Assembly: GCA_012845835.1 (NCBI GenBank)
Contig: JABAKD010000011.1
Span: 7,440,381-7,504,380 of the forward strand
Direction: 5' to 3'
From: Undaria pinnatifida
Taxonomy: Eukaryota > Sar > Phaeophyceae > Laminariales > Alariaceae
Length of the DNA stretch: 64,000 bases
Of this stretch, positions 45,901 to 57,165 are shown piece after piece; the first letter of the stretch is position 1, and the number at the start of each line of letters is the position of its first letter. The notes beneath the pieces are model-generated. The model saw only the letters and a list, made by a program, of their open reading frames with translations, was not told where the DNA came from and did not search any database. Both the position numbers and the translations under genes were made by a program.

Positions 45901-48900
45901 CTTATGATACCCACGCACCGAGCCACCCACCGACGCACCCCACCTCACCCCACCCCACCCACAGTGGATGGACGAGGACATTGGCGGGACGCTTGACGCG
46001 TACAAGGCGGCAAACCCTACCCACAAGAGCGTCATGGTGCGCATTCTTAAGGCGGGCTACCACGCGCTGCAGCTGATTCACTACTTCACCTCGGGGGCGG
46101 ATGAGGTTCGAGGGTGGACCATCAAGGACGGCTGGCTCGCGCCACAGGCCGCGGGTGAGATATGGAGGCGCTGGAGAGGGGGGGGGGGCGGGGGGAAGTA
46201 GAAGGGGAGGTCGGGGGGGGGGGGGGGGGCGAGATGCGAGGATGGACCATCAAGAATGGCTGGCTTGCGCCCAGGCGGTGGGGTAGAGTTTGAGGCAGGA
46301 TAGGGGGCGGGTGGGGGCGAGGAGGAGGGGGGGGGGAGGGCTGAGAACGACCCCTTCTGCTTGGCACGTGGGCCGGCTGGAGGGAGGCTGTTAATTTTGC
46401 AGGAAGATGAATACAAAGGGAGAGAGGTGGAACAACCATTAATAGGGGGAGGGATATCGGGAGGGATAGGAAACACGGCTCGTACATTAACCACCGACAA
46501 CGGCCCCGCCCCCCCCTCTTCCCCTCCTTCCCTCCCTCCCTCCCTCCCTCCCTCCCTCCCGCCCCCCCTCTCTGTCGTTCCTCCCCAGGGGTGATTCACA
46601 CGGACTTCGAAAAGGGTTTCATCTGTGCGGAGGTAGGAGGTGCTGCATTCATTGTTTTGTTGAATTGGGTCCAAGTTTTTTTTCTTCCTTTTTCCTCCGT
46701 TGGAACCGGGCGGAATTTTTTTCTTTTTTTGCTGTTTTCGGTGAAATTCACACCTCGGTCAGATCACGATTTTCGATTTATCTAGATGCTTCGTGTACTG
46801 CCTGCCGGTGTGAGATGGTGTGCAAAAGATTCGTATCGTTACAGATCCCAGCCGGCAAACGTTTGCGCAAGAGCCGTGTTATACAGAGGTCCCACCCGGC
46901 AACTCTAGCTCTTGCAGATCATAGGATGGTATAGCTGCTATTAATAACATAGTAAGACTATACCGGTCGCTAGGAACTCGGGCGGCGCGATATTTTTATT
47001 CAACATTTGGAATACAGCTGTTGAGATTGAGGATTTATTCGAAACTCACATATGTAAGCTGTGTGGGATACTCCGATCGCGCGTGTTTCGGGGTGTGCAG
47101 TGTCTTGAAGAAGGATGCACGTCGGCGACTCCCCTTGGTGCCAGCTATTGTAGTACCAGGGTCAACAGGGTGATACAGAGACGTCCAGTCTCTAGTCACT
47201 CTGCGCACGGAAAATGTATTTGTAACTGCCATGTTAAAAACTTGTGTTCGTTGTTTTGGGTCCGCGGACGTAGCATCGGCTTCAGGCACCTCGAAGGGGG
47301 TATCTGATTTCTGTCGCCGCCGAAATCGGAAAACTCGCGCTTGCTGGAAATAAATGAACGCATTATCTGCCTCGAAGGAGGGAAGTATCGACAGGGACGT
47401 ATGGACTGTCTTGTTCACACGTCGGACAGACAGATCACCAATCCCTCCTTGATCATGTAGATATTTTAGGGCATGTCTGTAGTGTGTCGCTCATGTTACC
47501 GGCTGGGAGCCGTGCGATCTACACGATCTAGCACATGTTTCGTGGGTTGGATATGTACTCTTATCCACAGATCCTGCACAACGTACTTGAACGGCAAATA
47601 CTGGATGTACTGTAGATGATCTGCTACTGCTGTAGATCGTGATTTCGCACGAGATGTGTAAGTGTTCGATGTGTGGTTAGTCGTTCTTTTGCTTTTTTCT
47701 CCTGGCAAATATTGGCTACAGTGAATAGATCGTGCAGATCGTGCAGATCGTGCAGATCGTTCGAATCCATCAGGGATATCCATCAGGGATGGATATAAAA
47801 TCTCGACCACAAAATGGAGAACTGATCTATCAAAAAGGTGCTGAAAAGTTGTTTTGCTTTTCTCCGGCGGGATCGATCCGGCGGCACCTTTTTGCTCGTT
47901 GCGTTTTTTTTCGTACTTTTGTTAGGTGATGACGTTCGAAGACTTGAAAGAGTTGGGAGACGAGGAGGCGGTGAAGAAGGCGGGGAAGCTCAGGCAGCAG
48001 GGAAAGAAGTACGTCGTGCAAGACGCCGACGTCATATTCTTCAAGGTGGGTGATCCAGTGGGATGTGTGTTTGGCTAGGTTAGGTTGGGTGGGGTGGGTT
48101 GGGGGTGTGTGGTTGGGTGGTTTGGGTGGGTGGGTGGCGCGTGGTGGGTGGGCGAGGTGTTCGGGTGGTGGGTGGGGTGCGGTGGTTGGGTGGGGGTGAT
48201 TGACTGCGGTGGCTGGATGGGGTGTGTACGGGGTGAGGTGGGTGGTTGGAGTGTGTGGGTGCGGTGGGGGTGGTTAGGTGGGGGGTGTAAGTGGGGTGGG
48301 GTGCGATGAGGGTGGGGGTGAGTGGAAGGGTTGAGTAGGTGAATGGGTGGGTGGGTGGGAATGGGTTTATAAGTAGTTGTTTTTTTGTTGATTAGGTAGT
48401 TTGGGTGAGTTGGTGGGTGGGTGGGTGGGTGGTTGGGTGGTTATTTTGTAGTTTGATTGGGTGGGTTGGTGAGTGGGGTGGTGTCGGTTGGGAGGATGGG
48501 TCGGTGTACGGTTTGGGGTTGGGAGAATGGATCGGTGTACGGTTTGGGTGGTTGGTATCTTTGTTGATTGGGTAGGTGGGTGGAATGGATGGTTGGATGG
48601 ACGGGGCAAGAGGGGGGGGACCGGGGCGGCGGGTGGAGGTGTTTCTTTTTGTGGGTTGGGTTTCTGAGGGGATGGCTGGGGTGGCTGGGTGGCTGGGTGG
48701 CTGGGCTGTTGGTTTTTGTATTGATTGGGTGAACGGTTTTGGAGGGGGAGATTGGGGGAGTGGGTGGATGGGTATTTGGTTTCTTGGTTGATTCGGTAGG
48801 TGGCTCGGGGAAGGGGAGTCATACGGCCGACTCGTTCCCGTCACGGCGGCTCGATCTGGAGCGGTGGTAGAGAAGATCGTCTGGGGTCGTTGTCCAAAGT

Positions 48901-49127
48901 GGTTGGATGATCGCTTTCGTTTTTACCGCGTTTCGGATCGGTTCGACGCGACTCTGGTCCTGGTGGTGTTGGTAAAAATACTAACACTCTTCACCTCCCC
49001 GATGTGCATTGCTCATCGCCTCACCGTCACCCACCCCCCCACCCCTCCTCCCTGCCGTCCTTGTTTTGATCGTGCTGTCGGTGCTACTACGCCTGGGCCT
49101 CTGCCGCAACCACAGTTCAACAACTAA
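39140..49127 (+). CDS. OLA1: Obg-like ATPase 1 (YchF family, 10 exons)
   Basis: Exons: 39140-39163, 41917-42192, 42721-42891, 43251-43331, 43679-43939, 45965-46154, 46589-46632, 47926-48045 and 49116-49127; nine are listed because every listed junction is in phase and no further exon is needed. Together they give 392 aa, the usual OLA1 length. OLA1 is a cytosolic P-loop NTPase that prefers ATP and is linked to translation and stress control. Seen: a Lys-rich start MPPKKGGK, G1 GVPNVGKS (31-38), the G2 Thr in FCTIDPN, G3 DIAG (94-97), the conserved [16 protein letters not shown], and the C-terminal TGS domain with [18 protein letters not shown] and FFKFNN. The G4 position reads NLSK, where relatives have Glu last (NxxE). 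The introns are about 90% of the gene and each carries its own repeats. The last exon codes only three residues and the stop. Identity is very secure; the first and last short exons are inferred from family ends and splice sites. Confidence 0.94.
41164..41826 (+). repeat. (TTTCC)n satellite-like array in OLA1 intron 1
   Basis: About 650 bp of almost pure TTTCC pentamers, with a few phase slips near 41474, 41520 and 41665, ends about 90 bp before exon 2. A degenerate TTCCC/TTTCC zone precedes it from about 40985. The long open frames here are products of the repeat. Confidence 0.97.
42193..42512 (+). repeat. (GGGGT)n array at the start of OLA1 intron 2
   Basis: GGGGT pentamers, with GTAGAGTGGGATT interruptions, begin at the splice donor itself and run about 320 bp. 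The G-rich strand is the transcript strand, so many RNA G-quadruplexes are possible. Confidence 0.95.
42893..42961 (+). repeat. (TGT)n array at the start of OLA1 intron 3
   Basis: About 23 GTT/TGT triplets begin directly at the donor (AAG followed by GTGTTG), so the repeat forms the 5' end of the intron. Confidence 0.95.
43552..43660 (+). repeat. Splice-site-adjacent repeat, copy in OLA1 intron 4
   Basis: Sense-strand copy containing AGGAACGGTGCTTCG, then GCGTGGTCAATGGTCAAAT, then CAACAAATGAGTA and a run of 17 C. The C run and CCTCACAG that follow form the acceptor of exon 5 at 43679. Confidence 0.85.
44005..44345 (+). repeat. Three degenerate copies of the exon 5 end and donor
   Basis: Copies at about 44007, 44150 and 44298 each repeat the last 30 bases of OLA1 exon 5 (ATCCCCTTCAG, then GGAGTTCGA, then CAGGAG) plus the first 15-20 bases of intron 5 (GTATGTGCTTGTTTG-like). 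Spacing is about 105-150 bp. The copies have substitutions, and one has lost the GT. Confidence 0.85.
44381..44719 (+). repeat. 169 bp direct repeat, two copies, in OLA1 intron 5
   Basis: Units start at 44381 and 44550 with GGAGGACGACATAA, and share GCTTAAGCCACCCTATATAC and GTGTTGGAAATATTGCGAG. They are about 95% alike by eye. No product is evident. Confidence 0.92.
44869..45069 (-). CDS. Small single-pass membrane protein ORF, antisense in OLA1 intron 5
   Basis: Sixty-six codons run from ATG 45069 to TAA 44869. Residues 1-42 are polar (Gln, Asp, Thr, with PPNYQQDD). Residues about 43-64 are one hydrophobic helix ([20 protein letters not shown]), and the protein ends SATLP. Codon use resembles real exons more than the surrounding intron. 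An AG lies immediately before the ATG, so this could also be the last exon of a longer spliced minus-strand gene. The size and shape resemble small subunits of photosynthetic or respiratory complexes, but no family is recognised. Confidence 0.5.
   Translation of the reverse strand: MQLTNVQWPPNYQQDDINAFQAQETDSTTDMGQYMGTDNQGYSLIIIPGFISIAFMFLLVTSATLP
46228..46302 (+). repeat. Degenerate copy of the OLA1 exon 6 end in intron 6
   Basis: GATGGACCATCAAGAATGGCTGG... repeats the exon 6 segment encoding [11 protein letters not shown] (about 46107-46154), followed by a G-rich flank like that after the true donor. The copy starts about 120 bp downstream of its source and has lost the exact donor sequence. 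Confidence 0.85.
46527..46560 (+). repeat. (CCCT)n tract before OLA1 exon 7
   Basis: About eight CCCT units form the pyrimidine tract upstream of the exon 7 acceptor at 46589. Confidence 0.9.
48062..48480 (+). repeat. Degenerate GGGT/GGTT-rich array in the last OLA1 intron
   Basis: A G- and T-rich stretch made of GGGTGGGT and GGTTGGGT-like units begins about 20 bp after the donor at 48046 and continues in weaker form to about 48800. The strand and base bias are the same as in intron 2. Confidence 0.85.
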
Positions 49128-51800
49128 GGGTGTAGTCGTTCTCGTGGGTGAAGTAGATTGACGGGTGGTCGGATGGATGGCGGGGCACAACGCCCGGCGC
49201 TCGGGTGTTTATTTCTTGGATTTTTCTGGTCGAGATTGGCGCATTTCCCTCCCATCCGGTCGGGCGTGTGTTGCGCTATGATCTGATATACGGATAATAT
49301 CATACGGACGGACGGCCGTTTGTTTATTTTTGGGCGTTGCTCAGGTTACTTTGTCGGGGAGGGGGGTCAGGGGGATTGCTCGTTCGTTGTTCATTCGTGC
49401 TGGTAGACCGGGGTGTCTGTCCTTCGTACGAATGTAGCGGACGGCTAAACCCCCCACCGCACACCGCACCCGTCTGTTCGGCATTGGGTTTCTTGGGCAG
49501 TTTTTGTCCTCTCGCTTGCTCGTGGGGCCTGTGTCGGACGCTTTTCTTTTCTTCGTGTTTTTCGGTCCTTTCCTCTTTTTATTAGACGTACCGGTACACG
49601 AAAGGAGCAGGAAGCGGCGGGACGCGGTGTAAGCTGGTGATATATATATATATATCCGTTGGTATGGAGATTGGCTTTATCCCGGAGCTGGTGATGCCGT
49701 GAAGATGTCGCGGTGGAGGATTCCCGACCGGATGTTTGATAGTTTGTCACCAGCCGTCACGACCGACGTAGCTGCAACATTTTCCCCCGTATATATAGCC
49801 AGGTGCTAAGAAGAGATCTGATCCATAAGGGACGCGTAAGGATTCTACCTCCGGTCTTCGTTCTGTGATCCGACGTTATTCGGCTTCACAGCGGAAGATC
49901 CCGTTAGGATGCCGGTTACAGGGTCGACCCTCAGTGAAGACGAGGAGTCTCGATATACGCGATATTCGAGACTGGGAGGCCTTTTCAGGCCTGACCTTTG
50001 CGGGATCCGTCCCGTACGCATGAATGATTTGAGTCCTACGATCTGTATGCCATACACTGCTGTGTCCGTCAGATTGGGGACGATGTATATCCGTTGGGGG
50101 GGTGGGAGCCAGGGTTCGTACGTATCGCACCCGCCAATCTCCTACCACAACAGCCTACGAAAGAGACCGTGTTTACACCAGGCGGCAAGACCTGCAGAGG
50201 CCGCCTACGAAAGAGACGTGTTTACACCAGGCGGCAAGACCTGCAGAGACCGACAGTGGCCTATTAATAGCGGCAGTCAAACGAGTCTTAGCCTCCTCGG
50301 TAGAGAGAAACCTTGCCGATGCTGTAGCTTATGTCAGTGAGCGCGATGGCGCGCGATCGCACGATTTGAGACAACGAGCGGCAGCTGTTAGGGCAAGGCC
50401 CGCGCCGTTTGACCTTGAGTGACACAAAGCGGGGTAGACGTCTCGTCTTCCTCGCCGCACCCCACGAGGTATCGTCAGGGCTGCGCGTGGGTTGAGTATA
50501 TTAATACTTGGAAGTAGTATACTAACCGTGCAGATACTGTAGCTTATGCTCGTCTTTTTTTATTTGGTTAATGGGTTTGCAGTGTTTGTTCCAGTATGTA
50601 ATCGGACGCATTGGAAGGGACGGACACATCTGGACATCCCACAACAGCGGAGAATGCTGTAGTATAGCTTATATACCGCTGCTACTGGCAAGGCGATGTT
50701 GCACCAAAAGTTTATTTTCGAATATGCCAAAGCCAAAGTACGGGTCCATTATTTACTTTCTTTTTTGGAACTTCCAATTTTTCAGAAAAAGTGGATTCCT
50801 GGCGGCAAATCTTGGGTAGCATCTGCTTGGGAAAATATCAAGCTTATCTTGGATTTGAGGCGGCGAGATTTTGTGTGCTCCACACACTTCGTTCGACGAA
50901 ATCAAGGACAACTTCGTGAAATCTGAACGCAGCAAGCTGGTTAAGATGCTCCGACCCATCCTTGGTGTACCGTGCTCTCACTGCGGCCGGTGGTGTGTGG
51001 CGGACGCCTACTAGGCTTCTGTTCAAAATACGTTTGGCGGCTGGTGTGTAGGAAACAGAGACTTGAAGTAAAACTCTCGATCGCCCCTTAAAACGGTCAA
51101 AAAATACAATTTTGAGCAGAATAGACGGAAGAACTCAGGACAACGAGGGCAACCTCTCGCACCCTGGAGCATGGATCAACATGTCATGTACTATTCGGTC
51201 CTGTCCCCTACAATCATTTGGCCTTGTCCGAAACGAAGAGGGCTGGTCATGGGTTGTCTATCTCAAGATCGAAGGTCAACAATCAATCGTGGTTGTTGGA
51301 CAACGTCCACCAAGGCTTGATGAAAAATGACATTGCGCCGCTTGACAAAAATAGGAATAATAATAGATATATATCTTTTATCGTTCTTTCCTCGCAGCGA
51401 CGGTACGAAAATCCCTCACGAAAACAAAAACAAAAATAAATGTGCAACATCGCCTTTTGCCACCGATCATCAGTATTATGCTGTCTCGATTTCGTTTGAT
51501 TAAATGGTTTGCGCGGTTTGTTCCAGCAAGAGTAATCGGGCACAATTTGATCAGACGTACGCATTTGGACTTACAGAGACCGAGGGCAAACCGGGGAACA
51601 TGCACATGTTGTCATAATTATGTAGCTTACGGAGGTCTTTACTTAACTTCATTAAAGTGCTTGCAATGTTTAGTGCATGAAGTAAGCGAACACACTTTGA
51701 TCAGACGGACTAAATTAGGACATTTCGCCACAGAGGACCCCTGTTTGCAAAATGCTAACAACGTTGTAGTTTCCTACGTCATGACTTAACCGCAATCCGT
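49128..51800. other. Intergenic region, fragmentary coding-like stretches
   Basis: No intact gene was recognised. 50153-50255 holds two copies of a 50 bp unit with TTTACACCAGGCGGCAAGACC. An open stretch at about 50858-51014 ends NFVKSERSKLVKMLRPILG then CSHCGRWC and a stop; it reads like a real C-terminal exon but has no partner. Related segments near 50560-50680 and 51500-51620 suggest an old dispersed repeat. Confidence 0.4.
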
Positions 51801-51899
51801 ATAAATCGTCAGCCAGCCTCGTTTTCCCTATTATTTATTCCTGTAGGGGTTAGATTCTGAATTGGCTATTCCTCAGACGGCTATCTTTTCTTGACCGCA

Positions 51900-52240
51900 A
51901 TTTTCTGTCTACTTTTTTCACCGCGGCTGATAACTTACGCCTTCGGGCCCGGACGGCCGCGAGCTCGCGGGGGTGCCTCTGCACAGTCACCCGCCACCAT
52001 GTGGCAAGTCTCGCAGTCCTGCTCGCTGAGCTCGGCGAACAATCCAGGGAAAAAGTTCCAAAAGTTTCACATCAATTGCTCAAAGCCTAAGTCTGAATTC
52101 AAGGCTATCGCGCCCAGTATACTGATGCAGCCCAGTACATACTGATGGCGATTGACTAGTCTCAAGTTAAAGATACAATGAATGGTCGAACCAGTGTGCT
52201 GACCACTCTAGACCAAGTCTCTATTTTCAAGCCGAGAAAA
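51900..52240 (+). repeat. Dispersed repeat of about 340 bp, copy 1
   Basis: This region matches 56535-56885 in inverted orientation: CTGCTCGCTGAGCTCGG near 52020, CGCGCCCAGTAT near 52108, and ACTAGTCTCAAGT near 52155. The order of blocks is the same in both copies. One end contains a GGTTCGA-type B-box-like motif on the minus strand. Confidence 0.8.
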
Positions 52241-52488
52241 AAAATAATCACCACACACAAAAGAAGTGCTGGCAATCAACCCTCATAATATAATCAGCTT
52301 ACAAGTTGCTTAAAAACTGCTATTTTATTGATTGTTTTTAACTATAATACCCCAATCACCGAGGTCATGGTTATTTGAAAGTAGCCGCGGCTAATCAACG
52401 TAGCGTCAGGTGCTTGATTTTACTCAAGCAGTCCATCACGGAAAAAATGCCGAAATAATCAATAGCCAAACCGCTTTCGCCAGACTGA

Positions 52489-52570
52489 GTATATCATACG
52501 ATATGAAAACTTTATCGTATCTTATCATCGTATCTTATCATCATACGATATGATACTTTATCGTATCTTA
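52489..52570 (+). repeat. Degenerate ATCGTATCTT repeats
   Basis: About seven imperfect units of ATCGTATC / ATACGATATG form an AT-rich, partly palindromic array. Confidence 0.8.
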
Positions 52571-53236
52571 ACAATGCCAATCATCTGTCACCCAATCAAT
52601 CATCTAATTCTATCATATAATTCTGCAGTATACTGTACCTACAAGTACTACTGAAGAATTGGCGGAAAGAGCAACTTAGTGTAAAACACACGGATTCACG
52701 ATCGAGAAACAGTGGGGTACCCGATTTAAGAACCTTCTTTGGTTTGCGCCAGGTTGCTTCTGGTCCGCCTACGTTTTCATTGCGTGCATGACACAGACAG
52801 GCTAATCTCCTTTCTTTGTTGCGATGTGTGCGTATCTCTGTCGTCTTGTATTTTGTTACCACAGAGCTCGCTCTGAATGGGGCATCAGCACGGACATTGG
52901 TCGCGCTGGATGTAGTTGGGTGGAAAGACTAGTCTAATGTAATGCTCCTAACCTTCTACAAGTTGCGTTCGTGGAACCCAGATCGACGAGCTTGTTTTAC
53001 GAATCTCTACTGAAGTATTATGGAAATCAGGTATTCTGTTTAAGAATATTCTTGGAAAGGAAGATCTCCAAGCATCCAACCATTTGAACGACCTTTTGGT
53101 TTTCTAACCAAGACAAAATCTTGCAAGCGAACAAGATCATACCGTGCGCTGAAGAAACTTACTTTTACATGTTTTCAAGCATATCGTGTGCTAATTAAAC
53201 TCCTCCATTATAGTCACAAAGTTCGGTGCACCACGC

Positions 53237-54835
53237 AGCTTGCAAAGATGAGTATCGATCCTAAATTATCGAACTCACAGCTGACGTGTTTAGACATTTT
53301 TTTTTTCCAAAATGGGCCTCGGTAATCCATTGAGCACACGAGGGCACCAGAGCACAGCGAGCAGCACACTGCCCAGGAGAAAAAACAGGGTGGGGATTTA
53401 GATCGAGGCTGGGGCTACTCCATGGGATTCTATTCGTACGTTGTTGTTGTTACATACTGGACCCTAAGCCTATATCAGGCTTCCAGGGCAATGCCAGGAC
53501 ACATTGGGACTTTCCGTCATGAAGAAGCCCAATGAACCGGAACAAATGCGTGCAGACTGCTTCATTCAGCTTCCGTACGTTTTTGCTACATTTTTTGCTC
53601 AAAGTGCTCTCTGTGGTCCAAAAGCGCATTTCAAACACGTCGTCCTTGTCCACTACTTTTGATAATTCCCACCAAAAGGTGTGTTGGTTGAAGACGATGA
53701 TACTCGGCGATCAAGGAAAATAAAGCACTTTGGGTTCTGCAAGAAATATTGCACTTTAAATCCAAGTAATTTCCCCCAAAAACGTTGGAGCACCAGCTAA
53801 TAATATAAAAAAAGTATTATCCCTGATTACGGGCCTCAACCATATGCCTTAAAGCCGTCTGAGATATGCCTTAATAAAGGCTAGGGCCTAGTGACAGAAT
53901 AGAGGCCGACGTGCCATGGCAGTTAGTTGATTAGAACACAGCATAACAAGTGGGAGAACAACACTGATTGGACAACTACGATGCTGATGAATTAGTGCCA
54001 TTTTTTGTTCATTCGTGTTCTTTCTTGGTCGCAAGTAGTCTGGTGCGCTGGCTTGCATACATATATATGTGTCCAGACCTCCTATTCATTGCGGTTGGCA
54101 TTGCATGGCCAATTAGATTGACAGCGTATCAATTTGGAACTGTGAGTTCGAGTCCCACAGAGTCTTTTTTTTTTTGAGGGGGGGGGAGTAGCCGACTTTT
54201 ACTCTCGAATGAATGCTGTATTTTTACTAACATATTAGATACCTGGTAACTACGAGTAATACTCTGTATTCGCACTCACTCCTCCCCATATTAAAGCGGG
54301 GGAAAGAAACAAAATAAACCACCTACCGTACATATGATAGAGCAGTAGTAGTCGATAGTATAAACTACAGTAATTAAATTTGTGATATAGATAAGATGTT
54401 AGATCTAGCTCAAAATTCCCCTCCTAAAGTTGAAACACCAATACACTAACCATTATAGTGGAGAAAAACAAAACATGTAGGTCTATATAGACTAGTTAAA
54501 TATAACCCCTCCCATCAAGAAAAAACTCACCCATACATATAGTATTCAAGTACCAATAACGCAGCTTGCAAAGATGAGTATTGACCCGAAATTCGTCGAA
54601 CTCACGGCTGACGTCCTTGATTTTTTCTTAATAAAATATAGTCTACGTATAATTTTATAGTCTAGACTATATATATTTTTTTCAAACCAAAGAATAGGAC
54701 TCCTGCCATTCATTAAGAAAAAACTCACCCACGTAGTATATTACAAGTACCAACAATGCAGCTTGTAAAGATGAGTATTGACCCGAAATTCGTCGAACTC
54801 ACGGCTGACGTCCTTAAAATATTTCTATTTAATCA
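53237..54835 (+). repeat. Three copies of a conserved coding-like segment
   Basis: Segments at 53237-53300, 54559-54632 and 54756-54835 share GCAGCTTG(C/T)AAAGATGAGTAT and encode a peptide like QLAKMSIDPKFVELTADVL. The last two copies are nearly identical; the first has lost a codon. Downstream sequence differs. They look like dispersed copies of one exon or mobile-element end. Confidence 0.65.
54095..54172 (+). repeat. tRNA-like SINE fragment with T-tract
   Basis: A B-box-like GAGTTCGAGTCCCAC occurs just before a run of 10 T, with a weak A-box-like motif upstream. No cloverleaf can be drawn, so it is a tRNA-derived element rather than a tRNA gene. Confidence 0.5.
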
Positions 54836-55077
54836 TCCTACTGTGTTTGCAATGTGTCCCTCCCTGTGTCTTGTATGTGGTAACAGAGCACGTCTCTCTA
54901 AGAGGAGGCATCGGCATGGACACTGGGTGCGCTGGATGTAGATGGGTGGGAATATCAGCTATAATGTCAAGAACACATACCTCTTTCCCTTCCTCCTTTT
55001 CCATGATAGTTTCTTGTGGGATACTTGCTTTGTTGGTTATACAGCACTACCCACTGAGCTACGTGTAGTCACGTGAC

Positions 55078-55240
55078 TACGTGGGCCAGTGGATAGTTCT
55101 ATATAACCAACAAGAGATATGTTTGGGAGTCCGCCAATTGACTCTCACCGACTTCGTAACATGGACCTCCGGGGCTCTCTCCCCCCGCCACGCACTACCG
55201 TAGTACTCAGGAGCAAACTATCACAACCATTCACGTCTCT
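55078..55240 (+). mobile_element. tRNA-derived SINE-like copy 1
   Basis: It begins GTGACTACGTGGGCCAGTGG (A-box-like) with a degenerate B box near GGGAGTCCGCC, then a tail containing GACTTCGTAACATGGA and CACGCACTACCGTAGTACTC. It is matched in inverted orientation at 55430-55600. Confidence 0.65.
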
Positions 55241-55270
55241 AGCGCGCACGCTCGCGAAGACGTTTCTTCC

Positions 55271-55350
55271 TTATGTGACTACGTCGCTCAGTGGGTAGTT
55301 CTATATTCCCAACCAAAGATATGTCTTGGGTTCGAGTCCCACCGAATTCA
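55271..55350 (+). mobile_element. tRNA-derived head, copy 2
   Basis: It has the same GTGACTACGTCGCTCAGTGG head with a well-preserved B box (GGGTTCGAGTCCCACC) but a different tail. The acceptor stem ends do not pair, so this is not an intact tRNA. Confidence 0.6.
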
Positions 55351-55394
55351 TTTTTCCGCTTTTTTCCGTGAACAGCAAAAATGAGATAACGTAT

Positions 55395-55600
55395 TTTCTT
55401 TGCGTGCGTGCACGCTGGAGACGAGAATGGTTATGATAGTTTGCCCCTGAGTACTACGGTAGTGCGTGGCGGGGGGAGAGAGCCACGGAGATCCATGTTA
55501 CGAAGTCGGTGAGAGTCAATTGGCCGACTCCCAAACATATCTTTTGTTGGTTATATAGCACTACCCACAAAGCCACGTAGTCACGAGCGGGCAGGCACTG
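55395..55600 (-). mobile_element. tRNA-derived SINE-like copy 3, inverted
   Basis: This minus-strand copy of the element at 55078-55240 is about 90% alike by eye over roughly 190 bp. With copy 1 it forms an inverted repeat around copy 2. Confidence 0.65.
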
Positions 55601-56534
55601 TACACAAGAGACAATAAGAGCGGTATGGAGGTTCGTTTTCGTGTTGGATAGGAGGGGGATCATTAGGGTATGGGCACCACTACCGTCGTCCGAAACAGTG
55701 CGCAGGTGATCAGATGACCATTGATTTAGTGCTGGATGTGGATGGGTGGAAATACCCGTGTAATGCGAAGAACGCACACACCGAGAGCTCAGAGCCCATA
55801 CATACGATAGATAGAGGCACACCCCGGCAGAGAGTAGGCGCTTCTGCTGGAAGAACGTTTTAAAATCGTTGCCTCGACGTTGAACATTGTGTCGCGATTG
55901 ACGATCAATCTCGAGATACAAGCAATCCAACGCGAACCACTGCATGGTTCCGGACAACGGCACATGACTATATATATGAACGCGCCGAAGGTTTTAGGAT
56001 GATCCATGCCCCGGGGTCGAGAAGTTGCCTGAGCTATGGTTGGATCTTCCCTCGAAGGGCTATGCTCGTGCTTTTTGGTAGATACATCCTCGTTGAAAAA
56101 CACAAAAACAACAAAAAAAGTTTCTTATCAGCTTTCAGCTAACAACGATCGATCCTCGGTATAGAGACACAGACACACCAGGGCCAACGGACGCTGCTCC
56201 GGAGAAGGTGACATGACTGTAGATGGTGCCGTTGAAGGTTTTATGCTGATCCATGTTCTTCTAGAGGCCGAGAGCTTGCCAGCGTTGCTGTTGCGGGTCT
56301 TCTCTCGAGATGGGCAGCGGGCGCGTGGGTCCGCAACATTTTCATTTTGCGTTGGTAGGTGAATGGGGTTATTTGATATTAGCAAGTAGCTGTTGATTAA
56401 TCACGGCTATTTGCGTAATCGCGTATAAACACAACCCTGACCTCGTCGATTTTACAATCGCACACTTTAATTAACTTGTGCGTTGATAGTGTGTGCTGAG
56501 GTCACTACACTTGATATTAATAGTGTCCATTATG

Positions 56535-56885
56535 TTGATCATTTTCGACTTGAAAATAGAGTGAGTGTCACTTACTTGGTGAAGCGGTCAAGATACTGGT
56601 TCGATCAGTATTTTTTTTACTTGAGACTAGACAACAGTCACTAGTATATACTGGACTGCATCAGCATACTGGGCGCGTTAATGTTAACGTTGAAAGCAGG
56701 GACTATTTTAATAGGCCTTGAGCAAGTGACGTCAACTTTTCAAGACTTTTTTTCGAGGATTGCTCACCGAGCTCAGCGAGCAGGAGGGCCGCGAGACTTC
56801 CCAGATGGCTGCGGGTGGTACGTGCGGAGGCACCGCCGTGAGCGCGTGGCCGTTGGGACCCTGAGGTGGAAGTTATCAGCCTCTG
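56535..56885 (-). repeat. Dispersed repeat of about 340 bp, copy 2
   Basis: Inverted counterpart of 51900-52240. It keeps GGTTCGATCAG followed by a T run at 56600-56618, which supports a tRNA-derived SINE with an RNA polymerase III type terminator. Confidence 0.75.
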
Positions 56886-57000
56886 AAAAAACAAAACAAA
56901 ACAAAAATGACCGGACAAGAAAAACATTTTGAAAAAAGAGCCGCCTGTGGAATAGCCAAAACAGAAACTAAGCCCTAAAGGGATTGTAAACATTCTAGTA

Positions 57001-57165
57001 GGGTCGGTATGTGCCAGGCAACAACGGCAGTATAACGGACACCGGCACTACTGTCTGTTGCGTATGGTGCCGATACTGCCGGTTTCCAGCCGTGCCAAGC
57101 CATTTCACCGGCACTATACCGGCAATGGGCACTATTCAACCGGCACTATAGGGGGACCCCCATTG
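57001..57165 (+). repeat. Degenerate CCGGCACTA repeats
   Basis: At least five imperfect CCGGCACTA(T/C) or GCCGATACTGCCGG units lie within about 160 bp. Confidence 0.6.

Noticed and set aside
49845..50422. A gene covering the 50 bp duplicated unit
   Set aside because: The frame changes between copies, there is no recognisable domain, and composition is not exon-like; perhaps an old retroelement fragment.
55271..55350. A tRNA gene
   Set aside because: A and B boxes are present, but the acceptor and anticodon stems do not pair; better explained as a SINE head.
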